Shown here piece after piece: positions 46,782-55,959 of a stretch of 64,000 nt of DNA. Position 1 is the first letter of the stretch. Every line of letters begins with the position of its first letter. The translations under genes and the position numbers were made by a program. The DNA lies in contig NZ_CP096972.1 of the NCBI RefSeq assembly GCF_024758725.1, positions 1,098,001 through 1,162,000 on the forward strand, written 5' to 3'. This stretch comes from Sphingomonas sp. SUN039 (lineage in GTDB: Bacteria > Pseudomonadota > Alphaproteobacteria > Sphingomonadales > Sphingomonadaceae). Below the pieces are notes generated by a model, which had not been told where the DNA came from, searched no databases, and saw only the letters and a list, made by a program, of their open reading frames with translations.

Positions 46782-48518
46782 ATGGCGAGAGGACGCACAT
46801 ACGACCTCGTGATCAAGGGCGGCACGGTCATCGATGGCCTGCGAACCCCGCGCTATCGTGCCGACATCGGCATCAGCGACGGCAAGATCGTCGAGATCGG
46901 GGGGAACATCCCGGTCACCGATGCGGAGCGGGTCATCGACGCGGGCGGCAAAATCGTCGCCCCCGGCGCGGTCGATCTCCACACCCATTACGACAGTCAG
47001 ATTTTCTGGGACCCGTGGTGCACCATCTCGGGCTGGCACGGCGTAACCAGCGTCGTGATCGGCAATTGCGGTTTCGGCTTTGCGCCCTGCAAGCCCGAAG
47101 ACCGCGAGCGGACGATGCTTTCGCTCGTCCGCAACGAGGCGGTGCCGCTGGAGACAATGCGGCAAGGGATGCCGTGGGACTGGGTGAGCTTCAAGGAATA
47201 TCTCGACAGCGTCGAGCGCACCCCAAAGGGCATCAACGTGATGTCGTTCGTCCCGCTCGCCCCGCTCTATGGTTATGTTGTCGGCACCGACGAAGCCAAG
47301 CGGCGCGCGGCAACCGATGACGAACTTCAACAGATGTGCGACCTGCTGACCGAAGGCATGGAAGTCGGCGGCTGCGGCATCAGCGCGCAGATTCTCGGCG
47401 TCGAGGGCAATGTCCAGCTCGACCATGACGGCACGCCCATGGTCACCGACCTGATGAGCGAGCGCGACCTGACGGCGTTCTGCCGGACGATGGGCAAGCT
47501 CGGCCGCGGCGTTTCCCAGATCACGGGAGACATGGACCTCGCCGAAATCATGGCGCGCGAAAGCGGGCGTCCGGTGATCTGGAACGCGTTGATCGCCGAA
47601 GGCGCGCTCAACCAGCATGGGGGCATGAAGATTCTGCCCAGGGATGCCCTGGCGCGGCTACGGCAGCTCAATGAACAAGACGGGCTGCGCGTCTTCGCCC
47701 AGGCGCTGACCACCAATTTCGCCTCGCAATTCACCTTCGAGGATTACAACCTCGCCGACGCGATCCCGGCGTGGAAAGACCTGTGCATGGGGACGATTGC
47801 GGAGAAAACCGCGAAATTCAAAGATCCCGAGCGGCGTAAGGCGTTGAAGGCCATTCACGAAGAGCGCGGCGGGCTGTTCGGGGCGGGCTATGTCGTCGAT
47901 GAAATCAAGGTCGGCTGGATTCCGCTCGATGTGCCCGATGGGCTCGCCCTTCAGGACCGATACGAAGGCTATAAAATCGGCGAGATTGCCGCGCGCGAGA
48001 ACAAGCACCCGCTCGACGTGCTGCTCGATATCGCCCTTTACGGCGAACTGAAGAGCGGGTTCGAGACCAAGCTGATCATCACCCCGCCCGAAGCGATGAA
48101 GGAAATCGCCAACGGGACTGTCTCGCTGCCGGGCGTCAGCGACGGCGGCGCGCATACCAAATTCGTGACCACCGGCCGTTTCCCGACCGAGCTGATCAGC
48201 TATTGGGTGCGTGAGCACAACATCATGTCGCTCGAAGAGGCGCACTGGAGGCTTTCCGCCATGCCCGCCCAGGCCGCGGGTCTCAAAGGACGCGGGTCGC
48301 TCGCCATAGGCATGCCTGCCGATATTCTCGTCTATGACTATGAGCAGCTCGACAGCCTCCCCGCCGAGCGCGCGTGGGACTATCCTGCGGGCGAGTGGCG
48401 GCTGATCCAGAAGGCGACAGGCTATAACTACATCATCGTCAATGGCGAGATCACGTTCATCGATGGCGAATGCACCGAGGCGACACCCGGTAAATTACTG
48501 CGCCACGGCGTGGCTTGA
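46782..48518 (+). CDS. Amidohydrolase, N-acyl-D-amino-acid deacylase family
   Basis: A 578-residue amidohydrolase opening YDLVIKGGTVIDGL. The metal motif DLHTHYDSQIFWDP (H-x-H) is present, with GNCGFGFAP carrying the bridging-cysteine motif of D-aminoacylases. Further on come SLPGVSDGGAHT, with the catalytic Asp region, and GSLAIGMPADILVYD at the end. GGAGAG lies about 5 bases before the ATG. The family cleaves C-N bonds, but diverse members act in unknown catabolic routes. It follows the dioxygenase by 79 bases with its own upstream motif and leads into the next amidohydrolase. Confidence 0.87.
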   Translation: MARGRTYDLVIKGGTVIDGLRTPRYRADIGISDGKIVEIGGNIPVTDAERVIDAGGKIVAPGAVDLHTHYDSQIFWDPWCTISGWHGVTSVVIGNCGFGFAPCKPEDRERTMLSLVRNEAVPLETMRQGMPWDWVSFKEYLDSVERTPKGINVMSFVPLAPLYGYVVGTDEAKRRAATDDELQQMCDLLTEGMEVGGCGISAQILGVEGNVQLDHDGTPMVTDLMSERDLTAFCRTMGKLGRGVSQITGDMDLAEIMARESGRPVIWNALIAEGALNQHGGMKILPRDALARLRQLNEQDGLRVFAQALTTNFASQFTFEDYNLADAIPAWKDLCMGTIAEKTAKFKDPERRKALKAIHEERGGLFGAGYVVDEIKVGWIPLDVPDGLALQDRYEGYKIGEIAARENKHPLDVLLDIALYGELKSGFETKLIITPPEAMKEIANGTVSLPGVSDGGAHTKFVTTGRFPTELISYWVREHNIMSLEEAHWRLSAMPAQAAGLKGRGSLAIGMPADILVYDYEQLDSLPAERAWDYPAGEWRLIQKATGYNYIIVNGEITFIDGECTEATPGKLLRHGVA

Positions 48519-48534
48519 CGATAGGAGCTGAGCG

Positions 48535-49764
48535 ATGCGGAACAGCGAATTCGGCACCATATTCGATGCGGACAATCATTATTGGGAAGCGCACGACGCC
48601 TTCACCCGGTATCGCGACCCCAAATTCAAAGATCGCGGGCTGAGGCTGGTCGAGAAAGATGGCATCGTCCGCTATTATATCAGCGACAAGGTCCACCCGA
48701 TCCTGCCGGGTCCCGGCGACCTGCACGGTCGCCCGGTGCCGGGATCGCTGTTCGATTATTTCGCGGGCACGGCGCCGAGCGACCCGCACCAGCCGTCGCT
48801 ATGGTCCGAACGGCCAGCCGACCATCCCGAGTGGTACAACCGCGACGCCCGCCTGACCTGCATGGACGACCAGGGGATCGAGGCGTGCTGGCTGTTTCCG
48901 TCGCACGGCGTCTGCATCGAAGGCCCGATGCAGCCGGATATCGAGGCATCGCTCCACATCCTCGGCGCGTTCAACCGCTGGATCGAAGAGGACTGGGGTT
49001 TTGCCTATAAGAACCGGATCTTCGCTGCGCCGCTGCTGTCGCTCTCCGACCTCGATGCGGCCGTCCGCGACCTCGAATGGGCGATCGCGCGCGGCGCACG
49101 GATTATCACGATCCGCAACGGGCCGGTGTTCACCGCGTCCGGCATGCGCTCGCCCGCCGATTCCGTTTTCGACCCCTTCTGGGCGCGGGTCGAGGAAGCG
49201 GGGATTACCGCGACGGTCCATGCCGGGTTCGAGGATGGCTATGGCTCGGTCGATTCTGCGGTCGGCAAGGTCTGGAACCTCGACCTCGAGGGCAAGACCA
49301 AGACGATGTCGGTAGGCCTCGAGGACACATCGGATTTCGACACAAACCTGATCAGCATGATCCAGAAACACCGGCTGGTCCGCGACTTTGCCGCTGTGCT
49401 GGTCGCGCACGGCCTGTTCGTCCGCTTCCCCCGGCTCAAATTCGCCTTCATCGAAAACGGCGGCACTTGGGTCGCATCGCTGCTGCGCGATCTGTCGGTC
49501 GCGCATGTCCAGCATCCCGGCATGTTCGCGCAGCACCCCGTCGATCAATTTCACCGCAATTGCTGGGTCGCGCCGTTCGTCGAAGATGATGTCGCCGACC
49601 TCGCCAAACACATCCCGGTCGAACGCATATTGTTCGGCTCGGATTGGCCGCATGCCGAAGGCGTCGGCAATCCGCGCGATTTCTTCGACAATCTGGCGGG
49701 CTTCTCCGAAGCCGACAAGCGCAAGATCATGCTGGAGAATGCCCGCGAACTGACCTTCGCCTAG
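48535..49764 (+). CDS. Amidohydrolase_2 (ACMSD-like) family protein
   Basis: A 409-residue TIM-barrel metal enzyme. It shows FDADNHYWEAHDAFTRY at the N-terminus (D-x-D-x-H form of the metal motif), RLTCMDDQGIEACWLFPS, ATVHAGFEDGYGS and ERILFGSDWPHAEGV with the catalytic Asp. Relatives decarboxylate or hydrolyse carboxylated ring-cleavage products. It is 16 bases after the D-aminoacylase-like gene with GATAGGAG before its ATG, and convergent with the hydrolase gene at 49774. Confidence 0.87.
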   Translation: MRNSEFGTIFDADNHYWEAHDAFTRYRDPKFKDRGLRLVEKDGIVRYYISDKVHPILPGPGDLHGRPVPGSLFDYFAGTAPSDPHQPSLWSERPADHPEWYNRDARLTCMDDQGIEACWLFPSHGVCIEGPMQPDIEASLHILGAFNRWIEEDWGFAYKNRIFAAPLLSLSDLDAAVRDLEWAIARGARIITIRNGPVFTASGMRSPADSVFDPFWARVEEAGITATVHAGFEDGYGSVDSAVGKVWNLDLEGKTKTMSVGLEDTSDFDTNLISMIQKHRLVRDFAAVLVAHGLFVRFPRLKFAFIENGGTWVASLLRDLSVAHVQHPGMFAQHPVDQFHRNCWVAPFVEDDVADLAKHIPVERILFGSDWPHAEGVGNPRDFFDNLAGFSEADKRKIMLENARELTFA

Positions 49765-49773
49765 GTCGCCGAG

Positions 49774-51339
49774 CTATTTTGCGGCTGCCGCTTTCATTGC
49801 GGCAGCATCTTCAGGCGAAATCCATCGGCCCGCGACCAGGCGGTCCGTCGACGCCGAGAACGTCGCCACATAAGCGGCGTGATCGGGGTAGAGCAATTTA
49901 AGCGTTTCCGGCGCGAAGGCTTTCTTCGCCCCCGTTACGCCACCCATGCCACCCGCCGACAAATAGCCGGTATAGCTGGCGACCGGCACATCAATGTACG
50001 GCATCCGCACCCCACCCAGTGCATTTCCATTCGCGTCGCGCCGAATCTCGCGCCGCGCATCCAGCGCGATGCCGGGCGCTTGTGGCGGCTTGATGCCGTG
50101 GCGCACCCAAAGCTGGAGGTTGCGAAACGCGCCGCGCTCCAGCGGTTGCCAGATAAAGTCATTGGGAACCGCGCCGGCGGGGAAAAGTTTTGCCAGCCCC
50201 CCGGTGTCGGGCATCTTGAAGCCGGCCTTCATCATATCCGGAATCGCCGCGAACGAGATCGCATCCGGCGCGAGACCCGGCACATTGCCACCCCGGTGCG
50301 AGGCTCCGGCCACTTCATAAGTCACGATCCCGCCTCTGGCCGTGAAGCGATCGGGCTGGTGGGTGGCGCGCGCCTGCCACATTTCTCCCTCCGACGAGAG
50401 CGAGATGAACGGCACGTCGGGCGGGATGAGTTTCTGGAGCGGGTCCGTAAGCGCCAGGTCGGCGGCGCACTGGTTCATCCGGATCATCGCAGGCCCGACG
50501 ATGCCGAGATATCCGTCGTAGACCGGTTTGCCATCCGCGGTCCGATATCGATTATGAAGGCCCGCGATCCAGGTGCGGATGTAGATGGCCGATTGGGAAA
50601 TGCCCGACATGTAGACAAACGGCTTGCCGAACCCGGGCAGAAGGCGCTGTCGCTGCTCGTTCTTCAACAGCAGCCCCAGTTGCCCGAGCATGTCCCAGAC
50701 CAGCCCGTCCTCATATTCGGGCCAGCTGCTTTTCACGCCCGATTTGAGCGCCGCGTCCAGCGCCGCCTTGTCCCCGACCATATAGGTCGGGATCATCGTC
50801 GGCTGGGGGCAGCGGCTGGCCGGTGGCGCGGGGTTGCTCCAGTCGAGCGGTGCATAGCGGACAGGGTCGAACTTCTTCAGCGCATTGGCCGTCACCGCCT
50901 TGGTGGTAATCCCGATCCAGACATCGCCCTGCTTGACCATTTGCGCGAAGTCGGTGGGCCCGCCAAAATCGAGGTTGAGGCTGGCGTTAAGGACGGTGAC
51001 TTCGACATTGCCACCGAATTTGGCGGCGTCGCGCGGGCGCATGACGAGGATGCGCGTCACATATTTGCCCGGCCCGGCGACGACCTTTACCTGGTGGCCG
51101 GACCCTGCCCAGTCATAGACATTGGCCATACCCGACAGGAAGTATTCCTCTTCGACATAGTCGACGGCGTCGAGCGCCTTTTGGGCGTAGAGGAAGGGTT
51201 TGGAGTCCGCGGTGACGGGAATGGGTCCGGAAACTTGCGGAATCGCCTTCGATACCGGGACCTGCGCCGCTGTCAGCGCGGGCTGCATCAACAACGCGAC
51301 GGCCAAAGCAAAGCGCGTGCATGTCGTATGGACTTTCAT
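49774..51339 (-). CDS. Exported alpha/beta hydrolase domain (Abhydrolase_10-like) protein
   Basis: A 521-residue secreted protein with signal peptide (about residues 1-25, FALAVALLMQPALTAAQ). The nucleophile motif is MSGISQSAIYI, and later come SLSSEGEMWQARATHQPD and VAGASHRGGN with the likely catalytic His. It matches the large alpha/beta-hydrolase-domain proteins (Abhydrolase_10) common in sphingomonad catabolic clusters. Probably a periplasmic esterase that releases acid or alcohol from an imported ester. Last gene of the operon starting at 58196, with a 4-base overlap with the GMC gene. Confidence 0.83.
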   Translation of the reverse strand: MKVHTTCTRFALAVALLMQPALTAAQVPVSKAIPQVSGPIPVTADSKPFLYAQKALDAVDYVEEEYFLSGMANVYDWAGSGHQVKVVAGPGKYVTRILVMRPRDAAKFGGNVEVTVLNASLNLDFGGPTDFAQMVKQGDVWIGITTKAVTANALKKFDPVRYAPLDWSNPAPPASRCPQPTMIPTYMVGDKAALDAALKSGVKSSWPEYEDGLVWDMLGQLGLLLKNEQRQRLLPGFGKPFVYMSGISQSAIYIRTWIAGLHNRYRTADGKPVYDGYLGIVGPAMIRMNQCAADLALTDPLQKLIPPDVPFISLSSEGEMWQARATHQPDRFTARGGIVTYEVAGASHRGGNVPGLAPDAISFAAIPDMMKAGFKMPDTGGLAKLFPAGAVPNDFIWQPLERGAFRNLQLWVRHGIKPPQAPGIALDARREIRRDANGNALGGVRMPYIDVPVASYTGYLSAGGMGGVTGAKKAFAPETLKLLYPDHAAYVATFSASTDRLVAGRWISPEDAAAMKAAAAK

Positions 51340-52934
51340 CTCGCATCCTCCTTGATCAGATCGGCGGCCTTTTCACCGATCATGATCGCCGGCGCATTGG
51401 TATTGGCGGCGGGCATGATCGGCATGATCGACGCATCGGCGACGCGCAGCCCTGTGACGCCGCGTACCCGGAGTCTGGGATCGACCACCGCTGCCGAATC
51501 CCCGCCCATATGGCAGGTGCCGACGGGGTGATAGCCGATGCCGGCCGTCGAGCGGATGCGGTGTTCCCATTCCTCATCGCTCGTCGGCCTGGCGTCAGGG
51601 CTGAGCCGACCCCGGAGATGGTTGCCGAACGGCGCGGCGTTCAGGATATCGTCGACCTGTTTCAATCCCCCGATCAACGCCGCGACATCGTACGGGTCGC
51701 CCAGCAACCGGTGATCGATGACCGGCTTATCCGCAGGGTCTGCGCTGCGAAGACGAATTTCGCCCCGGCTGCGCGGCTTGGCGACATTGGCGAAGACCAC
51801 CACACCCGGTCGCTTGTGCGGGCGGCGTGTGGCCGGGTCGAAGGCAAGCGGGCCGAACTGAAGCTTGATATCGGGTTCGGCCAGTTCGGGCCGAGACCGC
51901 AAATAAGCCATCGCTTCGACCGGCGTCGCCGACAACGGCCCGCGACTGAACACCAAATAGTTCAAGAGATTCATCGGCATCCGCCAGCGACTGACCATCG
52001 TGTTGTAGGTTGGCACATCGACGAAATAGCTGGTTTGAACGCTGGCATGTTCCTGAAGATTACGCCCGACCTCGAGTGCATCGACCTGCACGTCGATGCC
52101 CAGCGCCCGTAACGCCGCGGCACGACCGATGCCCGAGCGCATCAGGATTGCGGGCGATTGCAACGTGCTGGCACTGACGATTGCTTCACGTCGTACCGTA
52201 ATCTCGCGGATTTGGGCGCCCTTGATATAGCGCACCCCTGTGACGCGCCCGTCCGCAATCACCACCTTGTCGACCAGCGCCCCGGTGACCACGGTCAGGT
52301 TCGGCCGTCGCATCGCCGGTTCGAGGAACGCGCGCGCCGCGCTCGACCGCTGGCCGTTCCGCTGGGTGACCAGATTGACGAACGCACCGTCGATGTCGCC
52401 GACGCAATAATCCTCGATCTCGGCTAAGCCCCGCTCTTTGCAGGCGGCAACAAAGGCACGCGAGAGCTTATGCACGCTGCGCGGGCATGATACGCCGAGC
52501 GGTCCCGACGTCGAATGGGTCCGACGGGATTCACCTGCATAGCTTGCGGACTTCAGGAAATAAGCCTGGACGTCGTCCCAGCCCCACCCGACGCACCCCA
52601 GCCGGTCGGCCCAGTCGTCATAATCCGCCCGGCTCCCCCGAATGTAGACCATGCCATTGATCGCCGACCCCCCGCCGAGCATTTTTCCCGCCGACCAGAT
52701 GCTTTCGCGCCCCAGCAGCGAAGGGTCAGGTTCGGTCGTGTACAGCCAGTCGCTCGCGGGCTTGCCGAGCATCAGGTACGACCCGACCGGCATTTTGACG
52801 AGAAAGCCATCGCTGCGCGCACCGGCTTCGAGCAGGACGACCCTGTGCGCAGGGTTTTCCGACAGTCGCGCCGCCAGCACGCACCCTGCGGCGCCGCCCC
52901 CGGCAATCACGAAGTCGGCTTCCGCCGGAAGCAT
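51336..52934 (-). CDS. GMC-family flavin alcohol oxidoreductase
   Basis: A 532-residue FAD enzyme: VIAGGGAAGCVLAARLSENP (Rossmann), SAGKMLGGGSAINGMVYIRG (GMC signature 1) and the active site YHPVGTCHMGGDSAAVVDP, with NTNAPAIMIGEKAADLI at the end (His and Asn of the catalytic pair). It oxidises a primary alcohol to an aldehyde. An aldehyde dehydrogenase is encoded three genes upstream, so alcohol to aldehyde to acid is a natural sequence within the operon. The electron acceptor is unknown. Confidence 0.92.
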   Translation of the reverse strand: MLPAEADFVIAGGGAAGCVLAARLSENPAHRVVLLEAGARSDGFLVKMPVGSYLMLGKPASDWLYTTEPDPSLLGRESIWSAGKMLGGGSAINGMVYIRGSRADYDDWADRLGCVGWGWDDVQAYFLKSASYAGESRRTHSTSGPLGVSCPRSVHKLSRAFVAACKERGLAEIEDYCVGDIDGAFVNLVTQRNGQRSSAARAFLEPAMRRPNLTVVTGALVDKVVIADGRVTGVRYIKGAQIREITVRREAIVSASTLQSPAILMRSGIGRAAALRALGIDVQVDALEVGRNLQEHASVQTSYFVDVPTYNTMVSRWRMPMNLLNYLVFSRGPLSATPVEAMAYLRSRPELAEPDIKLQFGPLAFDPATRRPHKRPGVVVFANVAKPRSRGEIRLRSADPADKPVIDHRLLGDPYDVAALIGGLKQVDDILNAAPFGNHLRGRLSPDARPTSDEEWEHRIRSTAGIGYHPVGTCHMGGDSAAVVDPRLRVRGVTGLRVADASIMPIMPAANTNAPAIMIGEKAADLIKEDAR

Positions 52935-52944
52935 CAGACCTTTA

Positions 52945-53343
52945 TCATTCAGGCTGGAAAAGCGGGAAGGCGTCGCCCTCCCCTTTCCGAACGCGAACGC
53001 GCATGCCGGTCTTCACGGCATCAGGCGCAATGCCGGTGATGCGCGTATGAAAATAGGGTCCTTCGTCGAGGCGGACCACGGCGACGACATAAGGCACGTC
53101 GCCCGCCAGTTCCTTCACATAGGCCCGGTAGAAGATCGTGTAGGTGTCGATCGTTCCGGCACCGGATGTCGGCACCCAGACCATCGGTGCCTGGCCGTGG
53201 TCGATACAGCAGGACGCGGGCCAGTCGTGGCGGCCGCAGGTGCTGCAACGGTGGAGCAGAAAGCTCTCATCGGCTTTCCATGCATCCCAGAATGGTGCGT
53301 CCAGTTCACCGGCCACGAGCGGCCCGACGTTTTCGGCGGTCAT
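52945..53343 (-). CDS. Zn-ribbon OB-fold (DUF35) partner of the thiolase-fold protein
   Basis: A 132-residue protein. The zinc-ribbon segment LLHRCSTCGRHDWPASCC is followed by the OB fold (AYVKELAGDVPYVVAVVRLDEG, in part). The start is fixed at 53343 by the 4-base overlap with the thiolase-fold gene. Known DUF35 partners are required for the fold and activity of steroid side-chain aldolases and of SCP2 thiolases. It forms the second OB-fold/thiolase pair in this window. Confidence 0.87.
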   Translation of the reverse strand: MTAENVGPLVAGELDAPFWDAWKADESFLLHRCSTCGRHDWPASCCIDHGQAPMVWVPTSGAGTIDTYTIFYRAYVKELAGDVPYVVAVVRLDEGPYFHTRITGIAPDAVKTGMRVRVRKGEGDAFPLFQPE

Positions 53344-54494
53344 GCCTCGGCTCCCAGGATCAGCGTGCCGTGCGACCAGGTATTCTGCACGCCCCCGTTC
53401 AACCCATGCCCGCTCGTCAGCGCGATGCGAGCGCCCTTGACCTGCGTTGCCCCGGCCTCGCCGCGCAATTGTTTCATCGCCTCGATCAGCGGCGTAAATC
53501 CTGCAGCGTAAAAGCCGGAAATCTGTCCGCCGCCCGTGTTCGACGGGATTTTGCCGCCGAGCGAAATGCCACCGTCGGCAACGAACGGCCCGCCCGTCCC
53601 CGGCGCGCAGAACCCATAATGTTCGAGCTGCATGATTATGGAGATCGTGAACGGGTCGTAGAATTGGGCGGTATCGATATCGCCGAGCGACACGCCGGCC
53701 TGCGCCAGCGCGCGCCCGATCGCCGGGGCAATGGCGTCGTGATGCGCGTAGACGTCCCGCTTGTGCCAATTGCCGATATTATGCCCCGTGCCCGCCCCCA
53801 GCAGGAACACAGGGTGCTTCTGTGCCATCGACTTGGCGCGTTCGGCGCTCGTCACGATGAAAACGGCGCCGCCATCGGTGTCGCGGCAGCAATCGAGCAT
53901 ATGAAACGGATCGACGACCATCGGCGAGGCCTGATGGTCCGCCAGCGTGATCGGCTGGCCGTAACCCATCGCATCGGGACGGTTGACGGCGTGGTCGCGC
54001 AGCTGCACCGCGACCGCCCCGAGATGCTCGCTGGTGGTGCCATAATGGTCCATATGCCAACGCGCATGGAGCGCGTGAGCGCTGGCTGCGCCGATCATCC
54101 CGACCTGCGCGGGATAGCCATAGCCGAGCGACCCGAACGACATCTTGCCGCCGAAGCCCGGCATGCCGCCCGAGGACGGGGCCATGGCATAGGCGCAGGC
54201 GACCATGTCCGCCTGGCCCGACAGGATTGCGCCTGCTGCCATGATGAAGGTGCACGGCGCCGTCGCTCCGCCGGTCTGCACCGGCCAGGAAAAATTAGGC
54301 GAGAGACCGAGATAGCGCAGATCCTCGCGCTCGTGCGACGCAAGGATATACCCATCGATGGCGTCGCGCCCGATCCCGGCATCGACCAGCGCAAGTTCCA
54401 GCGCCTGCCGCCGCAGTTCGACCTCGGTGACGCCGAGCGCGCGGCCTTGTTTCGTCACTCCCATGCCGACGATGGCGATGCTAGCGCGTTCCAT
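53340..54494 (-). CDS. Thiolase-fold protein, probable Ltp2-like retro-aldolase
   Basis: A 384-residue thiolase-superfamily protein whose active site is rebuilt. Aligned to the true thiolase at 37095, the nucleophilic Cys is Gly76, the HDCF motif is FYDPF (His to Tyr279, Cys to Pro) and the GHP motif is GFYAAG (His to Tyr329). The two tyrosines are 50 residues apart, as are the catalytic Tyr294 and Tyr344 of the aldolase Ltp2. It should cut a beta-hydroxyacyl-CoA into an aldehyde or ketone plus a short acyl-CoA. Its neighbours are a DUF35 partner and an aldehyde dehydrogenase. Substrate unknown. Confidence 0.82.
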   Translation of the reverse strand: MERASIAIVGMGVTKQGRALGVTEVELRRQALELALVDAGIGRDAIDGYILASHEREDLRYLGLSPNFSWPVQTGGATAPCTFIMAAGAILSGQADMVACAYAMAPSSGGMPGFGGKMSFGSLGYGYPAQVGMIGAASAHALHARWHMDHYGTTSEHLGAVAVQLRDHAVNRPDAMGYGQPITLADHQASPMVVDPFHMLDCCRDTDGGAVFIVTSAERAKSMAQKHPVFLLGAGTGHNIGNWHKRDVYAHHDAIAPAIGRALAQAGVSLGDIDTAQFYDPFTISIIMQLEHYGFCAPGTGGPFVADGGISLGGKIPSNTGGGQISGFYAAGFTPLIEAMKQLRGEAGATQVKGARIALTSGHGLNGGVQNTWSHGTLILGAEA

Positions 54495-54496
54495 CG

Positions 54497-55957
54497 TCAG
54501 ACGGCCGAGCCAAGGTTCATGACCTGGATTTCCTGGAACGCCCTGAAGCCCTCGATCCCCTTCTCGCGCCCGACACCGCTCATCTTGTGTCCCCCGATCG
54601 AGGCTGTGGGGCTGGAAAAGAAGGAATTGACGTTGATCGTGCCGGTGCGGATCCGTTTGGCGACATCAAGCGCAGCGCGCGCATCCTTGCCATAGACATA
54701 GCCCGACAGGCCGAGCGAGGAATCATTCGCCATTTCAACCGCATGATCGACATCGCGGTAGCCGATCACGCAGACCACGGGGCCGAAAATCTCGTCCTGC
54801 GCGGCGGGGTTCTTGTTGTCGGGAACGTCGAGGATGGTCGGCTCAAAGTAAAATCCCGGCCGGTCGGGGCGCTTGCCACCGGCAACCACCGTCGCACCCG
54901 CATCGACCGCCAGCTGGACGTAGCGTTCGCAACGCGCCGCCTGTGCCGCGCTGATCACTGGCCCCATCGTCGTGGTCGGGTCGGTCGAATCACCGATCCT
55001 GGCATAGGCGAGGCTCGCCGCCATCGCCGCAAGGACCTTGGGTTTGTCCGCTTCTGGCACGAACACCCGCGTACCCAGCACACAGCCCTGTCCGGCATGG
55101 GCGAGGCACACGCCGATCGCGGCCGAGAACGCTGCCTCAATCCGGTCAGGCAGATATATCTGCGCCGACTTGCCGCCCAGTTCGAGTTGCAACCGCTTCA
55201 TCGAGGGCGCAGCCTGCGCGGCAACCTTGCTGCCGACTTCGGTCGAGCCGGTGAAGCTGACCATATCGACGGCCGGATCGCTGGTCATCAGCGTTGCGCC
55301 CTCCGGCCCGGCTTCGGCAACGATGTGAAGCACCCCGGCTGGCAGACCCGCCGCGAGCGCTGCCTCGCCAAGGGCAAGGGTCGCGAGCGGTGTGAGCGGA
55401 CTGGGACGCAGGATAACGCAATTGCCGGTGACGAGCGCGCTCATCAGCTTCCACAGGCTGATATGTAGCGGAAAATTGTACGCCGAAATTGCCGCGACGA
55501 CGCCAACTGGAACATAACGTTTGATGCTCTGGACAAAGCCGCCCGAACTGTTGATTCGCTCCTCGAGCGTCAGGGGGTTTTCCTCGAGCTCGGGCAGTTT
55601 CGCATAAAGATCGAACATCTCGCCGATCTGGCGCAGCGGGCCGGCGACCTGGGCTTCGATGATGAACCCACCCACTGGCGCACCGGTTTCAAGGGTGATG
55701 AGCGACTTGAGCGCGGCGGTCTGATCGACCAGCAATTCCAGAAAGTGGCGAAGTACGGTGACGCGTTCGCTCGGCTTAAGTGCCGCCCACACGCCCTTGT
55801 CGGCAGCCGCGCGGGCAGAGGCAATCGCCGCCGCGAACTGGTCGATCGAGGCCCCGGGAAAGGTCGCGGCCACTTCTCCCGACGACGGATTGTGCACCAT
55901 GACCGGCGCACCTGCGCCCTTCACGAGCCGGCCGTCGATCAGCATGTCAGTCATCAT
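54497..55957 (-). CDS. NAD(P)-dependent aldehyde dehydrogenase
   Basis: A 486-residue ALDH. It shows AYNFPLHISLWKLMSAL and RPSPLTPL in the cofactor domain, VSFTGSTEVGSK, LELGGKSAQIYL with the catalytic Glu259, and GQGCVLGTRVF with the nucleophile Cys292. ATG 55957 is used; a TTG lies at 55963. It sits directly upstream of the retro-aldolase gene (2 bases apart), so its likely substrate is the aldehyde that enzyme releases. Sal/Sad pairs in bile-acid degradation have the same logic. Confidence 0.92.
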   Translation of the reverse strand: MMTDMLIDGRLVKGAGAPVMVHNPSSGEVAATFPGASIDQFAAAIASARAAADKGVWAALKPSERVTVLRHFLELLVDQTAALKSLITLETGAPVGGFIIEAQVAGPLRQIGEMFDLYAKLPELEENPLTLEERINSSGGFVQSIKRYVPVGVVAAISAYNFPLHISLWKLMSALVTGNCVILRPSPLTPLATLALGEAALAAGLPAGVLHIVAEAGPEGATLMTSDPAVDMVSFTGSTEVGSKVAAQAAPSMKRLQLELGGKSAQIYLPDRIEAAFSAAIGVCLAHAGQGCVLGTRVFVPEADKPKVLAAMAASLAYARIGDSTDPTTTMGPVISAAQAARCERYVQLAVDAGATVVAGGKRPDRPGFYFEPTILDVPDNKNPAAQDEIFGPVVCVIGYRDVDHAVEMANDSSLGLSGYVYGKDARAALDVAKRIRTGTINVNSFFSSPTASIGGHKMSGVGREKGIEGFRAFQEIQVMNLGSAV

Positions 55958-55959
55958 TA

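Noticed and set aside
45257-46831. 524-codon minus-strand frame opposite the Rieske dioxygenase gene
   Set aside because: Low-complexity charged translation without motifs; the plus-strand gene has all Rieske ligands.
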